From Alitta virens (taxonomy: Eukaryota; Annelida; Polychaeta; Phyllodocida; Nereididae): 64,000 bases of DNA. Both the position numbers and the translations under genes were made by a program. The notes under the pieces were generated by a model. It was not told the DNA's origin. It did not search any database and saw only the letters and a list, made by a program, of their open reading frames with translations. Position 1 is the first letter of the stretch; each line of letters starts with the position of its first letter. This document shows, piece after piece, positions 13,301 through 26,400 of this stretch. The stretch lies in NCBI GenBank assembly GCA_932294295.1, contig OW028575.1:41140753-41204752 (forward strand). Reading direction: 5' to 3'.

Positions 13301-14309
13301 GGTCAGTGAACAATGTTAGGAATCTGACAAAGTCATGATATTTAAAAGAAAATTTTTACACATTTTGTCAATTTACACAATTTTGTTAATATTCAAAACT
13401 ATTTTTACACATTTTGTCAATTTTGAACACAATTTTGTTGATACATTCAAAGGCACTAGCTTATGTCTGATATTACTCATTTTATTCAAATAAAATAAAA
13501 AATTTATATATAAAAAAATCTAACTACAATCAGATTTCACCTTGCACAATTTCTGATTAGTTTTACATTATTTTGACATCTGTAGTACTGTAATGACAAA
13601 GACCAATAACATGTATTTTCATGCATTTGCTTTGACAGGGAAAATTGAGATTTTATATCTTTAAATTTTATGTATCAGGAAAAGGTGAGGGAACAAGAGT
13701 GGCAACCCTGTAGGCAAGTTATGATGCAAGTAACTATATCCTTTTTTTGTCTCATATTGGAATAATTACTGGATTATTCATTACACTAACAAAGTAACAA
13801 TGTTATAGCATTAACATAATACTGACAGCAATAGAAATGTTTTATGCAAAAAGTTTTTTTTAAACTGTCTAAATCACAAATTGCTTGCACAGGCCTACAT
13901 TAAAGCAGTTTATTTTCAGAAGACACAATAGATCATCCTGTCAAGAAGTCTTGGGAGCACTGACACTGACAGCAGCATGACTTACTGGCACTGGAGGTGG
14001 AATGCTGCAGGGCAACGATCACAGCAAATGAGATCCCCTCCTTCTTTGCAGCTGTCACAACAGTCATGATTGACCAGTTTTCCATGTCTTCTGTATCCCC
14101 CCGCCCTTTCTCTGACACGCTGTCTGCGGTGCCCGTGGTCACTAGACGGCGGAGCAGTCAGGGCTTGGATTTGCTGCAAGAATAAACACAGGGCATGCTC
14201 GTTTGGTCGAGACAGAACAAATAGAAACCAAAATGGCGAGAAACCGACAGAGAACACTGACCTCCATCAACCCTCCAGAGACGTTTAAATCGTATTCTAC
14301 GTTGGCCAT
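7334..14309 (-). CDS. PHF12: PHD finger protein 12 (PHF12/Pf1), complete, 15 coding exons
   Basis: Coding exons in order: 14262-14309, 13986-14173, 12847-12922, 11999-12248, 11356-11476, 10847-10979, 10585-10755, 10333-10467, 9555-10203, 9132-9251, 8815-8982, 8623-8712, 8275-8357, 7962-8186, 7334-7561 (stop TAG). The sum is 2,685 nt, 894 residues, all phases agreeing; human PHF12 is about 1,004. It is a nuclear co-repressor subunit linking Sin3/HDAC and MRG15 complexes to chromatin. Seen: N-terminal [19 protein letters not shown]1 about residues 55-97 ([20 protein letters not shown], then EWMCHRC); a conserved [16 protein letters not shown] block about 160-180; PHD2 about 223-270 ([26 protein letters not shown]); a Ser-rich variable linker about 385-590 encoded by one 649-nt exon; and an FHA-type domain about 688-775 ([25 protein letters not shown]). 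The last exon has [20 protein letters not shown] and [15 protein letters not shown], nearly identical to vertebrates. An in-frame TAG nine bases before the ATG fixes the start. Confidence 0.95.
13240..13710. mobile_element. Inverted-repeat DNA element in PHF12 intron 2
   Basis: Starts CAGGGTGGCTACT and ends AGTGGCAACCCTG, which are imperfect inverted copies of one another. The interior repeats phrases such as TTTTTACACATTTTGTCAA and carries inverted GGGAAAA runs near both ends. No open frame. It looks like a non-autonomous DNA transposon; no clear target duplication was seen, so the family is open. Confidence 0.55.
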
Positions 14310-14639
14310 TACGTCCTATACTCTTCGCCTCTCTCAGAATGTGCACACTACATCAAAATTGCCTGGAATCACAGCGCAATCATTCTTTATTCCTGATGCA
14401 AAATGTCCATCATGAGCCCATTCTGTAGCTCTGTCACCTGCTCACTTCATCTGCTTCTCTGCCTCTAACTTTATCTCCGCCTAACCTAAGCGAGTGAAAA
14501 AAAATTTAAATTGTTTTATGTGCATGACATTCTGCTGCCTGTGGCATAAAGGCGGTGTCGACGCTGTATTGTCCTGTAAATAATGGAAATTCCAAAGAAA
14601 TGTTGACAAGTCCAACAAAGTTGTCTTGGCGGAAAATGT

Positions 14640-14700
14640 CGGATGTGGAGAATGCGCATGCTCGGTTGTTTCTGCGCATGCTCACCGAGATCCAATCAAG
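14640..14700. promoter_or_regulatory. Paired NRF1-like sites and CCAAT box, likely PHF12 promoter
   Basis: Two copies of TGCGCATGCTC, close to the palindromic NRF1 site GCGCATGCGC, lie 20 bases apart at about 14653-14663 and 14673-14683, followed by CCAAT at 14692-14696. They are 330-390 bases upstream of the PHF12 start codon. A YY1-like word, AAAATGGCGAG, lies at 14230-14240 in the first intron. NRF1, NF-Y and YY1 sites together are typical of animal housekeeping promoters; binding is inferred. Confidence 0.55.
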
Positions 14701-15019
14701 AACGACTGGAACGCTCCCTCGTGGCGCCAAATTTTACATGCATGTGTAACATCCACAGATAGCATGTATTGTATACATGTGAATACATGGACTTATTTCG
14801 GTCCCACTTGTACAATTGAATAGAACGATCATGGATGGGGGGATATACCCCCACTTTTTTCTGAAGGGATGATCAATGCTATCACCCCCCTGAAATTAAC
14901 AAATGAAAAAGTACCTTTTTTTTTTAAATTCCACGGCACAGATTTGCATCATAAATCTACCTAAAAAATAAAGAAGAAAATATAAAATTGTAGGGGGGAT
15001 TTAGGTATCCCCTTTGGTG

Positions 15020-15035
15020 CCCCCCCCCCCCCCCC
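15020..15035. repeat. Poly-C run
   Basis: Sixteen consecutive C bases inside a repeat-like segment. Length is prone to sequencing and assembly error. Confidence 0.85.
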
Positions 15036-15568
15036 ACTGATTTGCACCGGTGATTTTTTTATAGCCTATTAGATTGTTCATCTTTTTTTTTTTTGGAATT
15101 CTTAATGGGAAATAAGAAGTCTGAAAGTAGGGTTCTTTTTTTAATGAGCCTGATTTTAGAAGCTACGCTTTTCATTTAGCAGACTTGATTAGGCGACTAA
15201 CTTAGGTGAAGACTCCATCGTTTTTCATATTCACTTCCCGGAAAAATCTCTTTGCAAAATTACCAAAAAATTAATGGATGGAAACTGGGATGTGCTTATC
15301 ACATTGATCTAATTTGAGTGACCTTGACCTATTTTTTAAGGTCACAGACCTGTTGAAATTTTTAAAATTTCAAATTCGAATAACTCAATTAATAATGAAG
15401 CTATGTCAAATGCTATCATATCTAAGGTTATGCAAAACTTTTCAGACATCTAATTAACCCACACTTTTTGAAAGTAGGCCGGCAATATCCTGAAATAAGC
15501 CCCTCAGGGGAGGAGTTTTAGGTTACAAATATGTATGACATAAATATTGAAAATCATGCTTATGTATT

Positions 15569-15812
15569 CTCTGTGTTTATTATAAATAAACAAAGTTTTA
15601 TAAATTTGTAAAAATAAAACAATATATGAACAAGGAATTCATTTCAGTAGTAATATATTGTCTGTTTATTATCAAAAAACGTTATTGCTACTTAATTTAG
15701 TTTTTTGATAATAAACAGACAATATATTACTACTGAAATTAATTCCTAGTTCAATATTGTTTTATTTTTACAAATTTATAAAAGTTCGTTTATTAATAAA
15801 AAAACACCGAGA
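15569..15812. repeat. Long inverted repeat (foldback) with arms of about 110 bases
   Basis: The left arm (15569-15680) reads TGTTTATT...TATTGTCTGTTTATTATC and the right arm (15700-15812) is its near-perfect reverse complement, with a loop of about 20 bases. Arms are AT-rich and include ATTTTATAAATTTGT-type words on both sides. No open frame. It is the left unit of the palindromic array that follows. Confidence 0.85.
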
Positions 15813-16320
15813 CTATCCAAAAAAAATCAAAGAATTTTTCAGTATATATATTACTCCTGAAATAGGCCCCTGGGGCCTATATCAGGAGTAATATATAAGG
15901 GTTGATGTAATAGCTATTAAATTTATTTTACTGAAATCAATTCCTAATTCAATATTGTTTTATTTTTACAAATTTATAAAAGTTTGTTTATTCATAATAA
16001 ACACAGAGACTATCCAAAAGAAATTAAAGAATTTTTCAGTATATATATTACTCCTGAAATAGGCCCCTGGGGCCTATATCAGGAGTAATATATAAGGGTT
16101 GATGTAATTGCTATTAAATTTATTTTTATAATAATAAACAGACAATATATTACTACTGAAATTAATTTCTAGGTCAATATTGTTTTATTTTTACACATTT
16201 ATAAAACTTTGTTTATTGATATGATTTACAAATTGTTCAGTATATATTACTCCTGAAATAGGCCCCTCAATTAATGAATACCTTCACTATTACTCCTGGA
16301 ATAGGCCCCTGAGGGGCTTT
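15734..16320. repeat. Tandem array of palindrome-bearing units
   Basis: Units beginning CTGAAAT(C/T)AATT start at 15734, 15931 and 16155, i.e. periods of about 197 and 224 bases. The first two contain the palindrome TACTCCTGAAATAGGCCCC / GGGGCCTATATCAGGAGTA around 15851-15891 and 16049-16089. Degenerate halves occur outside the array near 15490-15515 and 16245-16330. The longer second period is explained by an extra segment copied from the right foldback arm (AATAAACAGACAATATATTA). Confidence 0.8.
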
Positions 16321-17179
16321 TTTCAGGATTTTGCCATAAGTTTTTTTTATTATAGTTATAAGTATCTGGACCTGCTTAATTGATTATACTGTTTCATCAT
16401 GATTTTTCATTCATTAATTTCCATAATATTATATTGATAAACATTTCACTGTGGCACAACTTATATTGGTTCAGGGTAACAATTAATCATGGTGCATTTC
16501 ATTTGTCATCCTACCTTAGTCCTATTGTCTGATACGAAATTAGGTCATGAGGTCAAACTGTCAAGGTCAGGGTGCACAAAAAGCTGTTTACTAGAACTTA
16601 AATTAACTCGATCCGGCCCTAATTAATTAACTTCAAATGATTTCCTAGAAAATGTATAATGTGTATCTTATCACCTGAGACAAATGTGCACTGAAATGAC
16701 ACTGTCTGCCAATACCTTAGCACTTTTTGTGAGATTTACTGGAGCTCAAAAAATGAGAAAATGACACGAACAAGCAATGATACCCACTATGAATTGACAG
16801 CAATTGTAAACCACACTTGCTCGGAAAACAAGGTCATTCACTGATTAAGATTCCACCAGCATTCTCACGGTATAAATGTAATGATCGTTATGTAAGAACA
16901 CTGTACATAGTACTACATACCTTTATCATAATCACTTGCTAAAAACACCATAGCATCATATTAGTCAAATTAACCTACTGCATCTCTTGTTTATATATGT
17001 CTAATTTGCAAAAATCTAAAGATGTACCTACATTTAATAATAATGAGATGCCCATATTAATTTGACCTGCCAGACCTTTCTATGTAATTTTTGCAACCTG
17101 CAATATATAGCACGTGCTTTTAATCAACAAAACAATAGGTGAAGCCTACTAACTGTCCTTCAGCAAGGGCTTGCATTGG

Positions 17180-17210
17180 GAATGTGGCGGGAAAAGTGCG
17201 CGTGCACATG
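17180..17210 (+). promoter_or_regulatory. E2F site and NRF1-like word, likely CHTF18 promoter
   Basis: GGCGGGAAA at 17186-17194 is a canonical E2F site, followed by TGCGCGTGCAC at about 17197-17207, NRF1-like. They lie about 300 bases upstream of the CHTF18 start codon. E2F control would suit a replication-fork factor expressed at S phase; occupancy is inferred from the motif alone. Confidence 0.6.
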
Positions 17211-17495
17211 CTATTTATAGATATTTTGTCAATGCGGACTGTCAACTCACATTTTGTAAATTATAGCTTTGACTAGGTATTATGGAGGGTATAGTATGAC
17301 CTACCAATGTAATTAAATTTATTTGGGTTTATTTTTTTTGTTTTGGTTAGCGACAATTAGCGAGTCAGTTATACATTATTGATGTTAGGTGGGGCCTACT
17401 TTTTGGGGGAAATTCAGAATATGGCGATGTTTTGGTTGTAGGTTCTGGCGGGGTATTGTCTGGTTCTGGAGAAGTAATCACTGGTTCTATCAATC

Positions 17496-20400
17496 ATGGA
17501 TGAGGATTTTGAAATTGAGTTTGAAGATGAGCTGGATGCTATGCGGGAGCTTGAAGAGGGTAAGAAGTATATGAGCTCAGTTTGGACCTTTATTGGCTTT
17601 GGTTGTCAACAAGAACTTGAATTGTGGGGCCACTGGCACTGGTGCTAATCTATGCCTATGATGTATGTCTTCTCCTTAACTTGAGGCTTAATCATAATGA
17701 AAATAAAATGCAGTATTGCATATGTATTTATAAATATTATAAATCATAATTTCTTTAACTTTTAATAAAATTTTATTAAAAAATCTATAAAATTACAATT
17801 TATGTATATGCAGACTGCCAGTGGCTTAATACTTTCGTTACTTTAGCACTTTATTGCCAATATTGCACTGCAGTATAGATGAAGTATAGACCCTGCAATG
17901 CATTTGGCTATATTATTATATGTAGACTTTTATCATTTGACTGGACTACATCCAGGAATGGTTTTATAGCGTCTGCGAGGCCCTACTCGGGGCTTGTTTC
18001 ATTCACTCTATATATATGTATATGAAATATATAAAAAAAAAATTCTGTATTTGTATATATATATATAACCTTTTTTTCTGTACTTGAACGGGGCCAAATA
18101 TGGCCGCAGCGGGGCCCAACGCAGCCGCCTTCTTTGCCCTAGGACCAGCCCGATTACATCGGCCCTGCATCTGCAGAGTCTATTGAGGGTGCTGTGCACT
18201 TGGGCACTGTATGAAGAGGGCACCCTCTAGTGAAGGGGACATGCATCCTTCAGCTAGCCCTTCCATTAGTTTGACTGAAAAAAAAGTTTTGTTTCTGTTT
18301 GCTTTTGAACCTTAGAAAAATAAAAATTCCTAACCTACTGAAGCAACTTTTTTAAACATAATAAAACAAACATTTTTTTTCAATCGGCCTTAGGGCTGGA
18401 TCGATTAACCAGATAACATTTTGAGAGCATGACTGCATGAGCAGTGCTTTTCTGCTGGGGTGAGCTGCCTGTGTTTTCAAATTCAGTGCCTGTGTTTTCA
18501 AATTCAGTGTATCATATGTATTGCTAATTGAATTTGCTTGTTATACGATCATGATTGAACCTTTCAATGTTATCATTGCTTTGAGTGTGGTAATTATGTT
18601 AATGCAAATGAAGGATTAATTTCAACCTTGGGTGAATTGCAATTATGGCAGCAATTAAACCCAAGGCTGACTCCTTCTCAGAGTAAATTATAATCTGATG
18701 AAGAGAACAAAAGAATTTCAGCATGGAAAGATATATGTTAATTGACCCAGTGAATTGTATTGTAATCAATGCCAAAATGTTTTATTTTCTAAGCTGACAG
18801 TATATTGTCATTTATAGTTACAAACACCAGAGGGTGCTGTATTTGCCAATAGCAATTTTTCTATGGCAACTGCATGCAGTATATGTACAGTGCCTATAGA
18901 CAGTTACATGTGGTAAATTAATAATGGTTAATATGCGGCATAATGCATTTGCTATTGACATGCCAGTGGACACTCCCTTTGATATTCACTCTTCCAGATG
19001 TTCGGATGGCACTCTCAATTTAGACAATATGGTTTCATTATTTTGGGTTATAGCAAGAGATTTTCGGATGGGGACAACTTCTCAAGTACATGCATTTTTT
19101 GGGATTTCCTTTTTGACTATTTTTTTTTTTTTTGGGATGGTGTGGTTGGGAGGGAGAGTCTTCTCCACAAAGCAGCCCTCCAGAAACCCTGTATGATTTG
19201 CATTTTTCTTCCAGAGGCTGGAGCACCAAATCTTGGAAATCCATCCCGGAAAAGTCTGAGTTTTTCAACACCAGCAGCCAAGAAACCTCCCCAGAAATTG
19301 GGCAGTACGACGAAAGCCAACTCATCAAATGCTGCCCTTGACGAAAGTGGGTTGGAACCATTGGAGGACTCCATTACAGAAGAAAATGGAACCAACAAAG
19401 GGAAAAAAAGAACCAATGATCATATGTTTGGATCACTGTCAGACAGTGAGGATGAGCAGATGTTTCAAGATGATAACTTGCCTGATATTGGTAAATCGCA
19501 TTTTGTGGATTAGGCGGATCGAAAAAAAATTGTTTGGTTCTGATTTCCTATGTCAAAAACCCTTTATCCAAAACTTTTTATGGACTTCACAAGCTTTTGC
19601 TTTTTTGAATGGTTCCAAAATACATTCCCAATTTGTTGCCGACCTACCGACCCTACATTTTGAGGGCTATGAAATGGGAACCAAATTATTTTTATTTTTC
19701 ATTCGGCCTTAAGGAGGGATAATGTCATTTGTGTGACCGATAAGATTGTTGAAATGGTGACAATTCATTTGATTAGTCAGTTAGTTTTATTTATGACAAC
19801 CATGTCTACAAACTTTAATTTTTTCTCCCTGCAAATTTAAGTGTCATTTTCTCCTCAGTATATTGAATAACCATGATGTTTAATTGAATTTGAAACAGTT
19901 CACAGAAATAAAAGAGCCAAGACCAATGAATCCGCAGCGGTCACCCCAATGCAGCAACAGTTGCCGTCTGTTGTCAGCGATGCCCATCAAGAATATGTGG
20001 ACAGGTTAACACAAAGTAAGTTGGGATTTGCTTACTCTTGATGTTGCAATGGTAATTTTGCATCATTTTTGTTCGAGTCTCTAAGTTTTTGTTTTTCAGA
20101 TTACGATCACGAAAGAGTCAGAGTATTACGAAGAATCCCAAACTGTCCGTTTATGGGTGTGACAGGTGGGCCAGAAGGAAAAAGATGTTATTTAAAGCTA
20201 AAACCTGATCCGTTAGAAAATCCACCTGTAAGTTGTAGTTTGACAATTTACTTCTAAAGCTTAAATGCAAATTACAGTTCAGTTTTCACTTGAATGTTGA
20301 AACTCGGGCAGAATTAAAGGCTTTATTTACATTATACATATCCGTGAATCTTTTCATCTTGTCAGTGATGTGAATCCTTCTTATTTTTATTTTCAAGACT

Positions 20401-23400
20401 GATATGAAGAGTCCCATGGACCAAGTACGCCTGCTAGGAACTCCTCTTGCCGTTTTGAAAGCTCAAGTTGAGGAACAGGTAGGAAATTGATTCCTCTGTA
20501 AACAATCCTCACCACATAACTGATTGAGTATGTTGAACAGCCAGTTTTCAAAATAAGGGGTTTCCGGTTGTCCGGGACAACCAAATTGTCAGCCGGACAA
20601 CCATGTTTAACCACAGGGTTTCCCGTCGGACAACTAACAGTTGTTTTTTCTTTTCGGACAACTGAAAATCTGAGCGGACAACCAGAAATTTTGGCCCAAT
20701 TGTCCGGTGGACAACCACTCCAGAACACCTTATTTCGAAACACTGACGTCTTGCTTGTCTCGTATTACATGAATTTTAATCTGCTATTGTGTCTTTTTAT
20801 TTTTTAGATTTTGAAAAGACAGGAAGATGAGGATCACAGAATACAAGAATTGACCGTGTAAGCATTGTTTTACGTATATTAACTGTATTTGCATTTTTGT
20901 CCAAATTGGTATATCTGATGATAAGTTTCTTTTAATTTTGCAGGGAGGAGGACAAAGAAAATACGCCTCGACAGCATTCTCTTTGGGTGGAGAAATATTC
21001 ACCAAGACAATACACTGACCTCCTCAGTGATGAGGTATTATTGTCTTTCAGTTTCTGTCATGGTCTTATGTGCCAATTTACTTGATATGAACTAATGAAC
21101 TGTTAGCCTTTTATTGTGATCAACAACGATGGTTATACCCAGTTTTTGAGTAAATGAAAAGTATGGCATGCATCCGATTATATTTAGTAGTGATGAAAAA
21201 CAAGCATGAAAAAGCAGAACATTGTGAGAATTTTGTCTTTATTTTAAGTCAACTATTTCATGCTTTTGAGTGCGTTTACCATTAATGCCAGTTGCTGTAC
21301 TTAATTTCTTGTATCTTTTAGAGCACCAACCGTACTCTTTTGAAATGGCTGAAACTTTGGGATGCAGTTGTGTTAGGCAAAGAGAAATCAAAAACGAAAA
21401 CTAAAGCCAGAGAGAAAGCAATGGAAGAAAAAAACAAGAAGTTCAAAGGGAAGCTACCAGAGGTCACCGATGAGCTGGATGAGCATGACCGGCCTTTACA
21501 CAAGGTGGTGCTGATGCATGGCCCTCCTGGACTGGGCAAGACGACACTTGGTCATATTGTGGCTCGACATTGTGGTTACAATGTTGTTGAGATAAACGCT
21601 AGGTCAGTATAGTTTCAAGGTTACTACTGATGTTATGAATTAATATGAAGCCCATAATTAAATTTTCATACATGCCGGAACTTTTCACAAAGTAAAATGA
21701 ATAGATGCACTAAACCATACTTTTCTAGATAGAAGTTTGACATTAATGTAACAGAAATGCCACTATACCCAGTGAGCCTTGACCAAGAGTTGTGCCTATA
21801 TCTGAGATGGTGGTCAGTGACATGATTGGTCACTTAACTTTAGCACAGAAATGATGATTTGCTTTTCATAAGAAAAATAACATATTATTAGTACGTCACA
21901 AACCTAGCCATTGTGGCATCATCATGTCAGGCTTAAAGGGAAAAGGGCAATAAATCAGCTAAAGACAGAATCAATACTGAAAAAATTTGCCCCCCCCCCC
22001 CCCCCCTCCCTCCAAAAAAAATATATAGTTTTGTAGAACAGAAGGGTCCATGTGTTTCACATGAAGTGCTCAACTGGGATGTGTGAATATTCAGATACGT
22101 TTTTTTTATTTTTAATATCTGTGTTCAGTGTTTACAAACCTACCTCTAGGTAATTGCACTCTACTTGATATCATCTCTTTACTTTGTTTGCTCCAGTGAT
22201 GACAGGTCTGCAGAGCTCTTCAAGACCAAAATTGAAGCGGCGACACAAATGAAAGCAGTTCTAGGGCCTGATCCGAGACCAAATTGTCTTGTGATAGATG
22301 AAATTGATGGTGCTCCTCAGGTATTTTTATGTGCATTGCGGTTAGAATTTAGAGAACCTCTTTCATACTATGTTGTATGTCGAATGTGGTTCCATGAACC
22401 TAGATTTTGCATTGCTAGTCACATGTATGTCAGTAGGAGTTTTCCAACTTGCACAGTATCAATCCGACTGTACATTTATAGTTTTATGGTTTAATTTAAT
22501 GTTCTAGTGACATGTATATTTGTTAAGATTTTTATGGTTCTGATGTACGGCTTATTTCTCCAATTGATTTGAAGATGTTGGATCAAAACTCTATTTGTTA
22601 ATTGTACTGTACCTATATAGCTACATATATACATATTTATATTTGGATTGATTATGTATAATTTCTGATTAAAGTTTTGAATTGAAAATAATATAAATTT
22701 GAAACACTACGCTGGAGTTCTGTGCTCATTTAATGTTAATATTATTTTCTTTCTTCCAGCCTGCGATAAATCTTTTAATTTCCCTAATAAAAGGTGAACT
22801 TGGTGGCAACAAGAAAAAGAAAAAACAACCTACTCTCTTGTTAAGGCCCATTATTTGCATCTGCAATGATTTGTAAGTTTTTATAGAATGGGATAAGCAT
22901 TGCCATAAAATATTGTATTTTGCTGAAGAATGCATTGGATTTTTATTCTTCCAGAACACCATTTTAGTTTATCACTTTATACAGACATGATATGAATTTC
23001 ACTTTCAGATATGTGCCTGCACTAAGACTGCTGCGGTCTTTAGCTTTAGTAATTCCCTTCAGTCCTACTATTCCTTCAAAGCTGGCAGGCAGATTGCTGG
23101 AGGTGAGCTTTTATAATCATATTGACTGCAAATTATTATTTATGACATGAACTTTATTCTCAAAATAAAAAAAAGAATTCAGTTGTATATGACATAATAG
23201 ATGGATACTCCAGTTAGAAATATAGGTTACGACTGACTTCAAAGGGTTGTAGTGTTATTTTGCTTTCTCAGGTTGCCAGAGAAGAAAGTATGAAAGCTGA
23301 CCTGACAACTTTGATGGCACTTTGTGAGAAGACTGATAATGATATTAGATCTTGTCTCAACACGATGCAGGTTAATACGAAAAGTTTTATTTTTATATAA

Positions 23401-26400
23401 TTCAATTTTAAGTGGAGCAAAGTAGTGTTTTAGTAAAGATGTTGGTCATTTACAGTTCATAAGAAGTCAAGGCAAAGACATCAGTTTACGAGCAGTGCAG
23501 TCGCTCAGTATCGGTCAGAAGGATGCCCATAAGAGTCTCTTCAGTGCCTGGAACCAGGTCTTTCAGATGCCAAGACCTCAGAGGTGCTTAATTAATGCTC
23601 TACATCATATTTATTTTCTGATTTAATGCGTCTTTAATAAATCATGGTGATAAGTTTGAATGAAGAGGTTTTCTTTATGCAACACATGATTTACTGTTTT
23701 AAAACTTTCAGGAAGAGATATGTAAACCCTTATGATCGAGGAACATCAGTTGGTGAGATCGAACAAATAGCCAACATGGCCAATCAGAATAACACAACTA
23801 TGTCTGCCAGGTAGGTTTTTAACTTCAAGGCAGTGGCTTCTCATTGAGCAATGTGTAATTCTTTGAAGTCTGCATGTCTGTATGCAACACCAGAGGGCAG
23901 CAGTAGTCAGTAGTACAAGTGCGATGTTCTTTCAGGTTCCAGACAATCCTGCAGGTGGCGTATGCTGCAGGGGACCAGGAGAAGATGCAGCAAGGTCTCT
24001 TTGAGAATTATCTGCAGGCAAAGGTCAAAGACCCTCGCATGGATTGTGTAAGTGTCTTAAGATATTGTAGAGCTGTCATTTGTTGAAATAAAACTTTGGT
24101 TGTAGTTGGCTTGTAAAAACTGATACAGGGAAAGTACCACCTGGCAAATTGTGTAATACAGACCATGATAAATATATCTGTTTTGGAGAGGGAGGACTGT
24201 TCTAGTAAATATGGTCTTTCTTGGCTGACCGATAAACAGTTGGATAAGGAATATGGTTTCCTTTGACACCTATTAAATTGTATTTATTAATAGTTATATT
24301 ATTAATGAGACGTTTAAGTATAAGATAAGTTTGGTCTACACAGAAAAAGAAACTATGATAGTAGATATGCTTCATATGTCTGCCCATTAATCAAAATTGA
24401 CATGGTTTAAACTTGATATGCAATGCATACTAATCACGATTAAATACAATTTTTGTGGCGTTGAGGTATTTATTAATAATGTCTCAGTGGCTTGAGAGGT
24501 TATCTAACCATTTTCGGTTTAATCATTTTTATATATGTTGACTTCATTTTGATATCTTTTTTTTTTCAGTTGCTGTATGGCTTGGAATGGTTTTGTTATG
24601 CTGATTTGATCAACAAACAGATAATGCATTCCCAGAACTATTCCATAGGAGTATACACACCTTACCTTCCTGTAGCATTTCATCTTGTGTTTTCATCCAA
24701 TCACCCATCGCGACTGCAGTATCCACATAGTCAGTTTGAGGTAAATTCTTTGTGCCAATTGCTAACTTCAGAAACTCTTAATTAGTTTGTGTTGATTTAA
24801 TTCGGTAATAATGGTCTTTCAAGATTTAGTTGCAATGCAACTCTTGCAGAACTGAGTGTATTGGAGTCATTTGGTACCATGAAGATTTGCTTATTTATTA
24901 ATCATTAATGGTAATGATACCAAATTTGAGGAGGTGTGGATCGGTGTTTATTGGAGGGAGATACTTTGACAATGGGAAATATAGCAAAATTAGCATACAG
25001 TGCAATTTTACTGCTTAGTTTTTATTCAGACTTCAATTGTGTGAGAGTTAGTTTTGAGTTTGATTGTTTATGAATTATACTCCTCGAGTGACTTTAAAGT
25101 TTCATATCCTCACTAATGAACTGTAAATTGATTGCTTTTTTTCTCATTTATGCCTGATGTACGTAGTATTTTAGTTTTTTTTCTTCCCTTGCTCTTTCTA
25201 GTTCCGCACTAAACATTCTAAGAACCAGAACTTGGTCTCAAGCATGTTGGAGGACATGGCGCCCTCTGTGAGGAAGATGGTAAACCAGATGATAGCTGTG
25301 ACAGATCTTGTTCCAAACCTAATGGATATTATCGCCCCTACATTAAGACCGGTATGCAACAATTGCTAATTCACTAATATAATATTATCAAATACAGTCC
25401 TGTTTCTGGAAATATTTCATCTGTTTTGTCTCTCCCCACAGGTCAATACACAGCTCTATAGCAAAAGAGAAAAGGAGGAATTGAAACAACTAATTAAAGT
25501 CATGATTGCGTACAATATCACCTACCAACAGCAAAGGACTCTTGATGGACAGTACACTTATGTTTTGGACCCGTGAGTAGATTTAATCCTGCTAAGATTT
25601 AATTGAAGCTTTAATCAAGTATCGATCATTCTATATTACATTGTGGTTGTTCTGCATGTATTTAATATGGGACATCATTGTATTGTATTCATGTGGAGAG
25701 GCTTCATTATTGTTTAAGACCTGCTTGGTCTGATATTTCTGGTCTTTGTGGTATATGAGCAATTCTGATGTGAAATCATCCTGCTTTCATATCTTTCTGG
25801 AGCTGTGATAATTTGATTTTAACCTTGCAAGTTTACGGTTTCAGCGCTTGTGAGAATGTCATTAATTTTGACAACTCTTGAAGGAAATTGTGTTTATGCT
25901 TCAGAATTAAGCTTAATTAATCAAGGGTGAATGAGGATATTACAGATTAGTTGCATTTCATCGCCTATTTTGTGAATTTGGCTTTCCCATAATTGATGTT
26001 ATGTGATTATCTGAGGCGGGATGAGATTTGATTTGAATTTTATTTTCAATTTGACGAGAATGTAAAGTGCAGAAAATGGGATTTTTGTTTTTTTTTCTCT
26101 TGAGAAGAAACGGCACGACTAATCTAATAACAATGGAAATAGCTTGGTGTTGGATTTTAACGCATGTTTTTATAGTTCAAAATTCATTCGGGAAAGGCAT
26201 TCGCTGTTGACGGAGAGGTATTTAGAGTAAGCGAGCAATGAAATCCAGGTGATTTCAGAAGATGAATTTTAGATGATTTAGTTCTGTATGTTGATGACAA
26301 ACCTATTGTAGTTTTAAGGTGATTGCTTGGTTGATGTTTGTTTTTGTTACTATGTGTCTGTCTCCTTGTTACAGCTGTGAGTGACCAGACCTTTCGTGAC

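Larger units (their letters stand above)
14310..17495. other. Head-to-head intergenic region PHF12 / CHTF18
   Basis: 3,186 bases between the two start codons. The PHF12-proximal end carries NRF1- and CCAAT-like sites, the CHTF18-proximal end an E2F site, and the middle (about 15480-16330) a complex palindromic repeat. A low-complexity stretch with G-rich and C-rich runs lies at 14830-15060. With about 3 kb between starts it is more likely two separate promoters than one shared bidirectional promoter. Confidence 0.7.

Noticed and set aside
17389..17574. 61-codon frame overlapping the CHTF18 start
   Set aside because: It is out of frame with the conserved CHTF18 exon 1, which has its own upstream stop and a donor that fits exon 2.
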